DNA of 38,648 nt. Origin: Pseudanabaena cinerea FACHB-1277 (GTDB taxonomy: Bacteria; Cyanobacteriota; Cyanobacteriia; Pseudanabaenales; Pseudanabaenaceae). The notes below the pieces were generated by a model. The model was not told where the DNA came from. It worked only from the letters and a program-made list of their open reading frames with translations, and searched no databases. Every line of letters starts with the position of its first letter. Within the stretch, counting starts at the first letter, position 1. Positions 8,368 to 15,475 of the stretch are shown in pieces. The stretch is taken from assembly GCF_014696345.1 (NCBI RefSeq), contig NZ_JACJPY010000038.1, positions 1 to 38,648 of the forward strand, read 5' to 3'. Made by a program: the position numbers and the translations under genes.

Positions 8368-9197
8368 TACTGATACTCTCCTGCAAGTGTGACATTACAA
8401 CGACCAAAGCCAACCGACTCCAAACCACCAAAATACATATCCTGTGAAGCGCGATCGCCAAAAGGTTTCCAGCCTAATTCCTTCAAAGCGATCGGAAATA
8501 TTAAAACGCTTCCCTCTGGCAAAGCCTCCACATTAAAAAAGGCTCCTCCATCCACCTTTTTCATATCGTCCATCATCTTGATGCGACTCTGGCGATACAA
8601 AGCCATGTCATGCAACATCGCAATATCGTTATCGCCAACCACCACCAAACTCTCAACCGCCAGATCTACACCTTTAGGAATCCATTTCTGCATTGCTTCA
8701 GCTTCGATTTGATGCTCGATTTCCATAAATCCAAGGTTGAAAAATAGGATTTGTTTAGCAGTACCGCGATCGCTAATTTGACGACCCCGCAGAGTTTTCG
8801 CCGATGTGTAAGGTTTTGGGATAGCGTCTGTAGATCCCGTAATCAATTTGTATCGCTTAAGCAATCTTGGGCAACTAATCCAAACTACAGGCTGTCCTGG
8901 ACAAAATACAGGCAACCAAACCAGCGAAGCATATTCAAATTTGACGATCGCTTCCGTAGTCCCGCCATCAGGTCTACCCTCCACAGATTCATGTCCATAC
9001 CATGTATTCTCTGAACCCTTATCCGCCTCGCGCATATCTGCCCGAAAGCGTCCACGAATCGAACTACCAGCAATAATCCCCGTCTGCGTAAATTGATCGC
9101 GAAAAATCAAATTGAGATTACCAGACTCCTCACCTGCGGCAGCGCCAACATGCAGAGGTGCTAGGGTTTCAATAATTCCATAGGCTTTTTTGTACAT
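8367..9197 (-). CDS. cmr4: Cmr4, backbone RAMP subunit
   Basis: A 276-residue RAMP that forms the crRNA-binding backbone of the complex and normally cuts target RNA at 6-nt steps. The RAMP signature is GIIAGSSIRGRFRADM (residues 40-55) with IETLAPLHVGAAAG (9-22) at the N-terminus and MYFGGLESVGFGRCNV near the C-terminus. In Cmr4/Csm3 the catalytic Asp lies in a D-N/L-P-I-x-R pattern. The corresponding stretch here is LNLIFRD, with Leu28 at the Asp position, so slicing activity may be lost. The start overlaps the cmr3 stop by one base (TAATG). Confidence 0.93.
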   Translation of the reverse strand: MYKKAYGIIETLAPLHVGAAAGEESGNLNLIFRDQFTQTGIIAGSSIRGRFRADMREADKGSENTWYGHESVEGRPDGGTTEAIVKFEYASLVWLPVFCPGQPVVWISCPRLLKRYKLITGSTDAIPKPYTSAKTLRGRQISDRGTAKQILFFNLGFMEIEHQIEAEAMQKWIPKGVDLAVESLVVVGDNDIAMLHDMALYRQSRIKMMDDMKKVDGGAFFNVEALPEGSVLIFPIALKELGWKPFGDRASQDMYFGGLESVGFGRCNVTLAGEYQ

Positions 9198-10282
9198 TAA
9201 TCCTCTCCTTTTTGTGTAATTTTTTGGTCAGCTTTCGGCTCAGCTTTAGGCTCGATTTTGATTTCCACAGGTAAGCACAAACCACAACCAAACTGCCGCA
9301 ACGGTAGCCCCTCACCCGATGCAAACCACTCAGGCGGGAAGTCCCACCAAGTGAGATCGAGGGGATGTTTGACCACATAAACCGTTCCCGCAGGCACAGC
9401 ATAGCGACCAATGCTCAACTTACTGGCGCGTTTATTTTGTGCCTCACCTTTACCCACACGATAACGCCAAGGTTCAGGGCGATCAGTCAGCATCTCAGGA
9501 CGCTTATTGCTAAAGCGCACATCGTTAGGATAGCGAGTTGAGAGATTATTGCTTCCCCACACCGCAGGCGTAATCAGTGCAAAACTCCGCCCGATTTTTT
9601 GCTTCAGTAGTTTGCAGATGGAACTATGCTCTGTAATTGCCTGACTGGTGATTTCGACAATGTGATTTTCACCACCAAAGCGATACCAACCATCAGGCAA
9701 TTTATGCGTCGAGAGATATACCAAACAGCTATCTTCCCTTATCTGCACAGCGTTCTCTAAAAACAATCCATCGCGATCGCGGACATGTTTCTCATCATCC
9801 TTGAGATAGGGATGCAAAATCGGCATGAATTCCCAAGGAGTTTTGCCAACATCATTCAACTTGCCTTTTTCAGGGCGCTTTAGCTGTGGGGTTTGCTTAT
9901 GCCAAGAATTAATACTCTGCCATTGATATTCAGGATCAAGATCGGGATGTTGACGCTCCCATTTGTTATTGATTAGCGTCCACTCATCAAAATCCTTATT
10001 CTTCTCACCCACAATGCGCGATCGCGGAATCGGCACAAAGAAGTTTTCAGGATGATCTGACTCCGCCCAAAAAGCTCCAGCTACAGCCAGATTAGTTTTT
10101 AGCTCTTGATGATCGCTAAACTTCTGCTCTTGATTTGTCGCCAAAATCAACCCCGAAAGCGTTCCCGCATCAGGTGGAAATTTTGCGCCAGAGCGTCCAA
10201 CTAAGTTTGCAGGAGAGAGAAATGCGCCAGCACTGCCATAGAGCAAGCCCAACGGACGTATCACAATTAGGAATTTGAACAT
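9197..10282 (-). CDS. cmr3: Cmr3, crRNA 5'-handle RAMP subunit
   Basis: A 361-residue Cmr3, which together with Cas10 binds the crRNA 5' handle. Family signs are FKFLIVIRPLGLLYGSAGAF (residues 2-21, the LxPLxxLxxxxGxF start), FPPDAGTLSGLILA (36-49 region) and the C-terminal PLRQFGCGLCLPVEI. I chose the ATG at 10282, preceded by GGGGTGG; a GTG three codons earlier is possible. It overlaps the end of cas10 by 16 bp and couples to cmr4 by TAATG. A long polar tail (KPEAEP/KADQK type) follows the RAMP core. Confidence 0.93.
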   Translation of the reverse strand: MFKFLIVIRPLGLLYGSAGAFLSPANLVGRSGAKFPPDAGTLSGLILATNQEQKFSDHQELKTNLAVAGAFWAESDHPENFFVPIPRSRIVGEKNKDFDEWTLINNKWERQHPDLDPEYQWQSINSWHKQTPQLKRPEKGKLNDVGKTPWEFMPILHPYLKDDEKHVRDRDGLFLENAVQIREDSCLVYLSTHKLPDGWYRFGGENHIVEITSQAITEHSSICKLLKQKIGRSFALITPAVWGSNNLSTRYPNDVRFSNKRPEMLTDRPEPWRYRVGKGEAQNKRASKLSIGRYAVPAGTVYVVKHPLDLTWWDFPPEWFASGEGLPLRQFGCGLCLPVEIKIEPKAEPKADQKITQKGED

Positions 10283-11847
10283 AACTGCCACCCCACTTTA
10301 ATCATGCCATCAATCCATTCAATCATCGATTTGGGATCTTCAGATCCTGTAATTTTTCCACGCTGTTGAGAGAGAATTTCCTGCTTGTCTTCACCGAAAT
10401 ACAACCCAAACAACTCAAGCGCGATCACATCACTTGCTTTGTCATCCGTCGCAGGTGGAATCGCATGACGAGCCTTGAGTTGTGCCAGATCGGTGTATAC
10501 ATGGCTCCATTTCGCATCTTTGCCAGTATCGTCATTGCGATCGCGATAATCTGCTAACCAAGCTAAATATTCCCAAGGCGTAGTCCATTGCACAAATTGA
10601 CCATTGTTAAACAGAACCCGAATTGTCACGCGATCGCGACCTAAATTCTTAGCCAGCTTCTCAGCCTCACGGCAATGCTGCAACACATCACGCTGCGGCA
10701 CACTATGCCCCGCCCACACAAACCCAACACTGAGAGAAATTCCCAAATTGCCAGATTGCCAATCTTCACGCAAACCTATCAACCAGTCAATCGCATCTGT
10801 CCCGTTAAGATGTACTCCTTTAGTGTCGCTATACATCACACCAAAAAAATCATCACCTCCCGCATAAACAACTCGCCCTCGCCTCTCTCGTTCAAATCTA
10901 TCTTGAAAGCCACTACCCCAAGTTCTTAGCTTATCGCTAAATTCTGTTACTGCCTCAGCATCATGAGGGATAGGAAGAGCAGACAACTTTTTAAGATATT
11001 TGCCAACTTCATCACCATCACCCATAAACCATCCTGTCCAATAACCTGATTTATCATCTTTGCGAAGCATTTCTCGAAAGCTGGGAGAGTAAAGTTCAGG
11101 ATGGATTTTATTAGCGATCGCTCTATAGGTGATTAAACGCTTAATCAGTTCAGGAATACTAAGCCGTTCATTTTCATTAATATAAGCACGATCATTTGGT
11201 TCTCCATTAGGATCGAGAACCTCGGCAAGTTGACTATAAAAGTTTTTAACCTCTTCGTCATTTAAACCCAAGCTATCCATATTTGGATGCGCGATCGCAT
11301 CATAGCCAGATAAACTAGAACTCTCACCATTCCAGTTTGGTACTATCCAATCGCGGCGGAGTTTACGAGTTTCCAGATCGCGCATTGCCTCATCAATCGT
11401 CTTGCCAGTACCACAAAATAATTCCCACGCATGATTCTTCCATCGCGTCCAAGAACTTATCCATCCAACTTCTGAGATTTGTAAATTCTCTGTAAGCCAG
11501 TTGTGACATTCAGTGACGATTTCTTTCCAACCTTCGGCAAGTGCGCTGTTCACATATCCTTGCAAAAAATCACCTTGAATTAAGATACGGTTTGGCATCC
11601 CTTGGATTATGTTTGCATTACCCGCCACACCATTATTAGCAGGTGAGATAACCCTAAACCCTGAATCTTCAGCACGTTTAACGATCTTCCAGCTTAGGTA
11701 CGAAAGAATTTTTGAAGCACCATCAAGATCGCGCAACTTACGAGACTTCTCGATAAAACCTTGCACAGGCGCAAAGGTAATCACCGTATATTTGGCGATT
11801 TTTGGCTCTTGTGTTTGTGGCTTTTCACTAATTTGTAATGCTGTCAT
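10267..11847 (-). CDS. cas10: Cas10/Cmr2, cyclase subunit without an HD domain
   Basis: A 526-residue large subunit of the III-B complex. The active Palm domain carries VVYAGGDDFFGVM with GGDD near residues 330-333, and a second Palm-like segment FMGDGDEVGKYLKKL lies near 274-288. It begins directly with the Cmr2-specific domain YTVITFAPVQGFIEKSRKLRD, so the N-terminal HD nuclease domain of many Cas10 proteins is absent, as is a histidine-aspartate pair. An intact GGDD predicts cyclic oligoadenylate synthesis on target binding, matching the CARF-HEPN gene downstream. Start: ATG at 11847 with GAGAGG 8 nt upstream; GTG at 11850 is adjacent. It is the first gene of the leftward operon and is divergent from the WYL regulator. 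Confidence 0.95.
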   Translation of the reverse strand: MTALQISEKPQTQEPKIAKYTVITFAPVQGFIEKSRKLRDLDGASKILSYLSWKIVKRAEDSGFRVISPANNGVAGNANIIQGMPNRILIQGDFLQGYVNSALAEGWKEIVTECHNWLTENLQISEVGWISSWTRWKNHAWELFCGTGKTIDEAMRDLETRKLRRDWIVPNWNGESSSLSGYDAIAHPNMDSLGLNDEEVKNFYSQLAEVLDPNGEPNDRAYINENERLSIPELIKRLITYRAIANKIHPELYSPSFREMLRKDDKSGYWTGWFMGDGDEVGKYLKKLSALPIPHDAEAVTEFSDKLRTWGSGFQDRFERERRGRVVYAGGDDFFGVMYSDTKGVHLNGTDAIDWLIGLREDWQSGNLGISLSVGFVWAGHSVPQRDVLQHCREAEKLAKNLGRDRVTIRVLFNNGQFVQWTTPWEYLAWLADYRDRNDDTGKDAKWSHVYTDLAQLKARHAIPPATDDKASDVIALELFGLYFGEDKQEILSQQRGKITGSEDPKSMIEWIDGMIKVGWQLCSNS

Positions 11848-11860
11848 CACGATCGCCTCT

Positions 11861-11889
11861 CACGCATCTATTTGACACGCATCTATTGA
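11861..11889. promoter_or_regulatory. Tandem CACGCATCTATT direct repeat upstream of cas10
   Basis: CACGCATCTATTTGA (11861-11875) is followed directly by CACGCATCTATTGA (11876-11889). The pair lies 14 bp upstream of the cas10 start, in the 5' leader or promoter of the cmr operon. Two copies at a 15-bp step suggest a regulator site, possibly for the divergent WYL protein. The function is inferred from position. Confidence 0.45.
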
Positions 11890-11896
11890 TATGAGC

Positions 11897-11926
11897 AATC
11901 TAGCAGTAAACTCCACAAACAAGCAA
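11897..11926 (-). promoter_or_regulatory. Possible sigma70-type promoter of the cmr operon
   Basis: On the minus strand TTGCTT (11926-11921) and TAGATT (11902-11897) are spaced by 18 bp, about 50 bp upstream of the cas10 ATG. The -35 and -10 are imperfect, so this is only the best candidate in the region. Confidence 0.3.
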
Positions 11927-12016
11927 ATAAATAAGAATATTTTTACAATTAATTTACACAGCCCAAATCAAGCTTATACAAACACTTACAGCTAGGTTTA
12001 TGAACTTTAATAAATA

Positions 12017-12034
12017 TTGTCAATAACTTGACAA
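12017..12034. promoter_or_regulatory. Perfect palindrome in front of the WYL gene, likely operator
   Basis: TTGTCAA-TAAC-TTGACAA is a perfect inverted repeat with 7-bp arms, ending 9 bp before the ATG of the WYL regulator. The position suits an autoregulatory operator for a dimeric winged-helix protein. No copy is evident near cas10, where a different direct repeat is found. Confidence 0.5.
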
Positions 12035-12043
12035 AAAGCCATC

Positions 12044-13225
12044 ATGCCTAAATTTTCACAAACCCATCCCTACAGCGATCGCCAAGCATTCGAGCGATTA
12101 ATGTTGCTGATAGCAACTTTTTTACAAAATCCTAGCATCGGCAGTCCTGAAGCATCGCCTCAAAATGACGATCAACCCCATAATGCCCTCGTAGCCGTAA
12201 AACAACAACTCGAACAACTCGCCCAAGAAATGGGTATCACTATTAATAACATTGCCATTCCCACCCTTCGCAAAGACCTCGTAACCCTCCGTAAATATGG
12301 CATCTTAAACAATCGCATCTATCGCTGGGGCTATTACCTCGGCACAGGTGTGATGACCAAACAAGAACTGAATGTCGCCCTCAATGCCCTAGCCTCCCTA
12401 GCCGAATATCAGCGATCGCCGAATATTATTAGAATCTATGAATCCCTAGTCAAACGATTACAGGGACTAGATGCCGAAGAAAATAGCAAACTGCTTTATC
12501 CCGTGCGATCGCAAATCAATCATCTCATCGTCACCACCGACCTCGAAGATCGCATCAAGAAAAAACAAGCCCAAAATCGCCATACCCTATTTGACAGCCT
12601 CTCCACCGTCGAGCAAGCAATTCTTAACGGACAAGCGATCGAAATTTACCGACATACCGATCCCTATGCCGATAATACTGGGGCGGTAACAGTCTATCCA
12701 TTACAACTTATTTATCACGACATTGCTTGGTACTTACTCTATGAGAACTGCGAAAACTCTCACTTTATGATCGTGCGCGTCGATCGCCTAACCGATAAAT
12801 GCCTAGAAATTCCATTGCAAACTCGCAGCTTACAAACCCAAAAACAAAGCCTAGATCTAGCGCACCAGCTTCTCGCTAACGGTTGGGGCTTAAACATGGG
12901 CGAACTAGAAGAACAAATGCAAGAGCGCCAAATGGAATTAGAATTTAAGAAAGTCACCGTGCGATTTTTTGCCCCCGTCATTCAATTCATCGAAGAAGGA
13001 ACCTATCGTCACCCTTCTCAAAAAATTGACTCAAGACGCAAACCAGAATCTATTGATTTACATCTAACATTGCCACCGCGATCGCTAAATGAATTTAGTC
13101 GCTGGGTCAATCGCTTTATGGATCGGGCGATCATACTTGCTCCAGAAAGTTTAATGATACAGCAAGCTAAATCTGCCCAGAAACTCGCCGATCTCTATAG
13201 ACAGCAAATTATAAACAAGCCCTAA
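12044..13225 (+). CDS. WYL-domain transcriptional regulator
   Basis: A 393-residue regulator with an N-terminal winged-helix region (NIAIPTLRKDLVTLRKYGIL and YRWGYYLG, about residues 68-100) and a WYL ligand-binding domain containing VYPLQLIYHDIAWYLLYE (about 217-234) and FMIVRVDRLT. WYL proteins often control defence loci; in Synechocystis 6803 the WYL protein Sll7009 represses a CRISPR array. Here the gene is divergent from cas10 with a 197-bp shared control region containing a palindrome near its own start. I infer control of the cmr operon, probably as a repressor that also regulates itself. The C-terminal WCX-like part (RSLNEFSRWVNRFMDRAIIL) is present, so the protein looks complete. Confidence 0.85.
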   Translation: MPKFSQTHPYSDRQAFERLMLLIATFLQNPSIGSPEASPQNDDQPHNALVAVKQQLEQLAQEMGITINNIAIPTLRKDLVTLRKYGILNNRIYRWGYYLGTGVMTKQELNVALNALASLAEYQRSPNIIRIYESLVKRLQGLDAEENSKLLYPVRSQINHLIVTTDLEDRIKKKQAQNRHTLFDSLSTVEQAILNGQAIEIYRHTDPYADNTGAVTVYPLQLIYHDIAWYLLYENCENSHFMIVRVDRLTDKCLEIPLQTRSLQTQKQSLDLAHQLLANGWGLNMGELEEQMQERQMELEFKKVTVRFFAPVIQFIEEGTYRHPSQKIDSRRKPESIDLHLTLPPRSLNEFSRWVNRFMDRAIILAPESLMIQQAKSAQKLADLYRQQIINKP

Positions 13226-13235
13226 GTACAGGGCA

Positions 13236-13271
13236 GAAAGAAATGGGATGCAAATGCATCCCACTTCTTTT
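13236..13271. terminator. Bidirectional-looking terminator after the WYL gene
   Basis: TGGGATGCA (13244-13252), loop AA, TGCATCCCA (13255-13263), extended by AAGAA and TTCTT, then TTTAATT. It lies just after the WYL stop codon and before a convergent gene, so it could serve both strands. Confidence 0.75.
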
Positions 13272-13309
13272 AATTATCAACACAAAAAACTTTTAATTAC
13301 CCCAGTGAA

Positions 13310-13765
13310 TTACCACAAAGCAGGGACAGGTGCAGGTGCAGGTGCTACTGCGGGAGGTTGCACCCTTGGCATAGGCACTGCGGGTGCAGGCTCTTCCACT
13401 GCTGCACAAGCATTGTAACCCTCGCTTAGCAAAGAGGAGCAGTAAGAACTAGGCAAATCACGGGTGCGAATTGTCGGATCGCTCATGGTTTGCAAGTCCA
13501 TCATCTCGCGATTTATGGCTCTAAAAGCCGCCGTTTGGCGTTCAATCCATTGATCCCTATAAGTGTATTGAAAATAGGGATCGGGCAAATTAGGATCAGC
13601 AGACATATCCAAGACTTTATTCTGAACCTGTGGATAGGTTGCAGGGAAGTTTCGAGGAAATTGATCTTGATCCGTGAGTGCTGGGTCAGCAAAGGCTGCA
13701 CCACTAGCTAATAGCGTTACGGCTGTAGCCAATGACGAAGCTAACCAAGAGAACCTGTTACTCAT
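13310..13765 (-). CDS. Small exported protein with a Pro/Ala-rich tail
   Basis: A 151-residue protein from the ATG at 13765 (MSNRFSWLASSLATAVTLLASGAAFADPA). The N-terminus is a signal peptide with probable cleavage after AFA. The middle (FPRNFPATYPQVQNKVLDM, YFQYTYRDQWIERQTAAF, REMMDLQTMSDPTIRTRDL) looks like a conserved cyanobacterial region that I cannot name. It has two Cys (YCSSLL, YNACAA) and ends in a low-complexity Pro/Ala/Val tail. GAGG lies 12 nt before this ATG; longer starts up to 13873 would put extra residues before the signal peptide and are unlikely. It is convergent with the WYL gene. Function unknown. Confidence 0.7.
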   Translation of the reverse strand: MSNRFSWLASSLATAVTLLASGAAFADPALTDQDQFPRNFPATYPQVQNKVLDMSADPNLPDPYFQYTYRDQWIERQTAAFRAINREMMDLQTMSDPTIRTRDLPSSYCSSLLSEGYNACAAVEEPAPAVPMPRVQPPAVAPAPAPVPALW

Positions 13766-13919
13766 ATAAATACGCATCCTCACAGTTGGACGGTGAATAA
13801 TGTAACAGATCCAGTCATGAGTTGTGTTGTTTATTGGCAAAATCCATAAATAAAGTGTAGCTTTGCCGCGCATTACAATTTTTTCTAGATTTTAATTCAG
13901 CACAAAACACGGTATTGCC

Positions 13920-14525
13920 TTGATAATAAGACTTACTGAATTTTATAGATCAACTAAACCTGTGGAACACCCAAATCGTCAAAAGTTACTAGATTTAATT
14001 TGTCGCCTTGCCTACAAGAGTGGCGACTTTACTCTCTCCTCTGGACAAAAAAGCACCTACTACATCAACGGAAAATTAGTGACGCTTCATCCTTTTGGGG
14101 CATTGTGGACTGGGCAGGTACTGCTATCGATGTTGCCAAGGGATACGGGGGCTGTGGGCGGATTAACCTTGGGCGCTGATCCAATTGTGAGTGCGGTGAG
14201 TGTGGTTTCTGCCTATGAAAATCAGCCGATTCCAGCATTGATCATTCGCAAGCAACCCAAGGGACATGGTACGGCGGCTTGGATTGAGGGACCTGAACTG
14301 GCAGAAGGCACTCACGTTGTGGTTTTAGAAGATGTGGTGACAACTGGTCAGTCAGCTTTATTTGCGGTGGAGAAATTACGCAATGCGGGATATGTAGTTA
14401 CTGAGATATTAACGTTAGTCGATCGCCGCCAAGGTGGTGCGGAGCTATATGCTAAGGAGGGATTAGGATTTAAGGCTGTATTTACGATTGATGAAATTCA
14501 AAACTATGCTCAGGCGAGCCAGTAA
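13920..14525 (+). CDS. pyrE: Orotate phosphoribosyltransferase
   Basis: A 201-residue enzyme that joins orotate and PRPP to give OMP in pyrimidine synthesis, in the cytoplasm. The PRPP loop is VVVLEDVVTTGQS (about residues 132-144). Also visible are SSGQKSTYYINGKLVTLHP (40-58) and GGLTLGADPIVSAV (79-92), both typical of cyanobacterial PyrE. The start is uncertain: TTG at 13920 gives the usual family length before LLDLICRLAY; GTG at 13962 would shorten it by 14 residues. Neither has a strong ribosome site. A 27-bp sequence just upstream (13890-13916) recurs in similar form downstream of the gene (from 14572). Confidence 0.95.
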   Translation: MIIRLTEFYRSTKPVEHPNRQKLLDLICRLAYKSGDFTLSSGQKSTYYINGKLVTLHPFGALWTGQVLLSMLPRDTGAVGGLTLGADPIVSAVSVVSAYENQPIPALIIRKQPKGHGTAAWIEGPELAEGTHVVVLEDVVTTGQSALFAVEKLRNAGYVVTEILTLVDRRQGGAELYAKEGLGFKAVFTIDEIQNYAQASQ

Positions 14526-14527
14526 CC

Positions 14528-14560
14528 TTGAAAAAGTGCGGCTAAGCTGTGCTTTTTCAA
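14528..14560 (+). terminator. Stem-loop after pyrE
   Basis: TTGAAAAAG (14528-14536) pairs with CTTTTTCAA (14552-14560), beginning 3 bp after the pyrE stop. It is A/T-rich at its base and lacks a long T-run afterwards, so it could be a weak terminator or 3'-end stabiliser. Confidence 0.5.
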
Positions 14561-14659
14561 AGTTATTTAGGTTTTAATTCAGCGCAAAGCACTGTAATTT
14601 ATAAAGTTAGATGTAAGATTTTTTCTTTTGTTTTAAAAAAATCAAAAAAATTAAAAAGT

Positions 14660-15385
14660 ATGTTTAGCAATATATTCACAGCCTTTAAAACGATGTTTCT
14701 GGCTGTCTCCTTAGGGGCGATCGCTTTGGTATTTAGTGGCAGCTTGTTTGTGGGCAGTGCTTGGGCTTTGCAGGTAGCTGACATCCCTAGTCTCAATGAG
14801 ATCAAAGAATTGAATGGTCAGACATGGGTAATCGATGATTCTGAAACGCTAAGTACTAATACCCAAAATACGATCGCGGGTAAAGCCGCAGCCTTGGCAG
14901 AAGCGACAGGGATAGAGGTGCGGGTAGTGGCAATCAAGCGCATTGATATGGGTCAGCCTGCTGCCGAGTTTGCGGCGGAGCTATTTGATCAATGGTTTCC
15001 CAATGATGAGGCAAAGGCAAATCAAGTTTTGCTCTTTTTGGCAACAGAGGATCATCGCACGGCGATCCAAACTGGTGCAAAAGCGAAAGAAATTTTACCC
15101 GATGCGATCGCTGTCAGTATTGCCGATGAGACAATGCTTTATCCTGCTCGCAAAGCTAACTACAATCAAGCAGTAAATGAGGGGATGGCTAGGCTGGAGG
15201 CAGTATTGAAGGGAAATCCTGATCCAGGCGCACCCTTGTTGGTAGTTGAAGAGGCAGAAACAAGCAACTATGCCACTCGCGAAGAAACTGAGGCTAGTTC
15301 TTCGACAGTGGTGGTGGTCATCCTATTAATTCTGGCTACACTTTTGCCAATGGCAACCTACTACTGGCTGCAAAGTCAGTCTTAG
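14660..15385 (+). CDS. TPM-domain (Psb32-like) membrane-anchored protein
   Basis: A 241-residue protein from the ATG at 14660 (MFSNIFTAFKTMFLAVSLG). It has an N-terminal signal or anchor helix (about 10-35), a TPM domain (NGQTWVIDDSETLSTNTQ, IEVRVVAIKRIDMGQPAAEF, NQVLLFLATEDHRTAIQTG) and a C-terminal TM helix (VVVVILLILATLLPMATYYW). In cyanobacteria and plants TPM proteins of this layout (Psb32, TLP18.3) lie in the thylakoid lumen and help photosystem II repair. The domain order fits, so I infer a similar role, without proof of orthology. The ORF could extend back to 14549, but that would place 37 extra basic residues before the signal helix. Confidence 0.8.
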   Translation: MFSNIFTAFKTMFLAVSLGAIALVFSGSLFVGSAWALQVADIPSLNEIKELNGQTWVIDDSETLSTNTQNTIAGKAAALAEATGIEVRVVAIKRIDMGQPAAEFAAELFDQWFPNDEAKANQVLLFLATEDHRTAIQTGAKAKEILPDAIAVSIADETMLYPARKANYNQAVNEGMARLEAVLKGNPDPGAPLLVVEEAETSNYATREETEASSSTVVVVILLILATLLPMATYYWLQSQS

Positions 15386-15396
15386 AAATGCATTAG

Positions 15397-15445
15397 AATA
15401 AAAACCTTGAAAGCTTTGCTTAGCAATATTTTCAAGGTTTTTATT
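15397..15445. terminator. Strong bidirectional terminator
   Basis: A 16-bp perfect stem, AATAAAAACCTTGAAA (15397-15412) and TTTCAAGGTTTTTATT (15430-15445), with A-runs on one side and T-runs on the other. It lies between two convergent genes and can terminate both. Confidence 0.85.
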
Positions 15446-15475
15446 TGTTTGGACTTAAGTGCAACCTACATTCTT

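Noticed and set aside
10267-11847. An HD nuclease domain in Cas10
   Set aside because: The protein begins with the Cmr2-specific region and no H-D pair precedes the Palm domains.
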